Source: CAZISM01 sp964541895 (lineage in GTDB: Bacteria > Zhuqueibacterota > Zhuqueibacteria > Residuimicrobiales > Residuimicrobiaceae). From it: 6,608 bases of DNA. The position numbers were made by a program, and so were the translations under genes. The notes beneath the pieces were generated by a model. The model was not told where the DNA came from. It did not search any database and worked only from the letters and a program-made list of their open reading frames with translations. This document shows, piece after piece, positions 6,484 to 6,608 of the stretch; the stretch's first letter is position 1; each line of letters starts with the position of its first letter. The DNA is taken from contig CAZISM010000213.1 of assembly GCA_964541895.1 (NCBI GenBank), forward strand, positions 1 to 6,608, given 5' to 3'.

Positions 6484-6526
6484 ACGGCCTCCCGATTCTT
6501 AGATCGGCAGAGGCCGTTTTTTTTTT
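6484..6526 (+). terminator. Strong intrinsic terminator of rpsT
   Basis: ACGGCCTC (6484-6491) and GAGGCCGT (6510-6517) form eight pairs, and CCGAT/ATCGG (6492-6496 and 6503-6507) extends the stem by five, with a CA bulge and a six-base loop. Ten T residues (6517-6526) follow directly. In the minus direction the hairpin is followed by CCACTC and no T run, so it should not terminate guaB efficiently. Confidence 0.93.
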
Positions 6527-6545
6527 CTCGTCTGCCTGCCGTATA

Positions 6546-6608
6546 TCAGCGGCTGCTCTGCAGCATATAGTTGGGCGCTTCTTTGGTGATGATGATGTCG
6601 TGCGGGTG
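6546..6608 (-). CDS. guaB: Inosine-5'-monophosphate dehydrogenase, C-terminal 20 residues
   Basis: The minus strand from the window edge reads HPHDIIITKEAPNYMLQSSR and then TGA (6546-6548). The 'HPHD..ITKEAPNY' ending is the conserved C-terminal tail of bacterial IMP dehydrogenase, which oxidises IMP to XMP in the first committed step of GMP synthesis. Only the tail is present, so catalytic residues cannot be checked. The gene converges on rpsT, and its stop is 19 bases beyond the T run of the rpsT terminator. Confidence 0.85.
   Translation of the reverse strand, partial: HPHDIIITKEAPNYMLQSSR

Noticed and set aside
1..6608. CRISPR array, insertion sequence, attachment site or phage genes
   Set aside because: No spaced direct repeats, transposase, integrase or terminal inverted repeats were seen; the only exact long repeat is the assembly duplicate.

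Overview
This window looks like a metagenome-type scaffold: two blocks of exactly 100 N join contigs. It comes from a Gram-negative bacterium of moderate GC content. An outer-membrane Omp85-type barrel fused to a protease and a propeller, a PEGA-domain protein, a YghO-like GNAT protein and the 'FGRNKV..YNRFDW' N-terminal motif together suggest the FCB superphylum or a neighbouring candidate phylum (KSB1/Calditrichota-like). That placement is inference from protein style; nothing in the window fixes the phylum.

Layout. Positions 1-372 (+) are the C-terminal part of a lipoate-protein ligase or octanoyltransferase. It abuts, with no intergenic base, the stop codon of a leftward cluster. In transcription order that cluster is: a YghO-like acyltransferase-fold protein (5799-4684); a large secreted protein with a zinc-peptidase domain, a TolB-like propeller and an Omp85 barrel (4586 into the gap at 1650); a PQQ-type beta-propeller protein whose start lies in the gap (1550-1146); and a two-PEGA-domain membrane protein (1149-373) whose start overlaps the previous stop as ATGA. 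To the right, an AT-rich divergent intergenic region leads to rpsT (ribosomal protein S20, +, 6113-6367), followed by a strong intrinsic terminator. The window closes with the last 20 codons of guaB (IMP dehydrogenase) on the minus strand.

The three genes at 373-4586 look like a cell-envelope module: an outer-membrane barrel carrying periplasmic protease and propeller domains, a second propeller protein, and a membrane-anchored PEGA protein. They are hypothetical in function. The flanking genes (lipoate metabolism, S20, IMPDH) are housekeeping.

A key correction for a reader: the N block at 4219-4318 is almost certainly not missing sequence. The 55 bases before it and the 55 bases after it are identical, and joining the two copies gives one uninterrupted reading frame. 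The N block at 1551-1650 shows no such overlap and is a genuine gap of unknown size, hiding the end of the barrel gene and the start of the PQQ gene.
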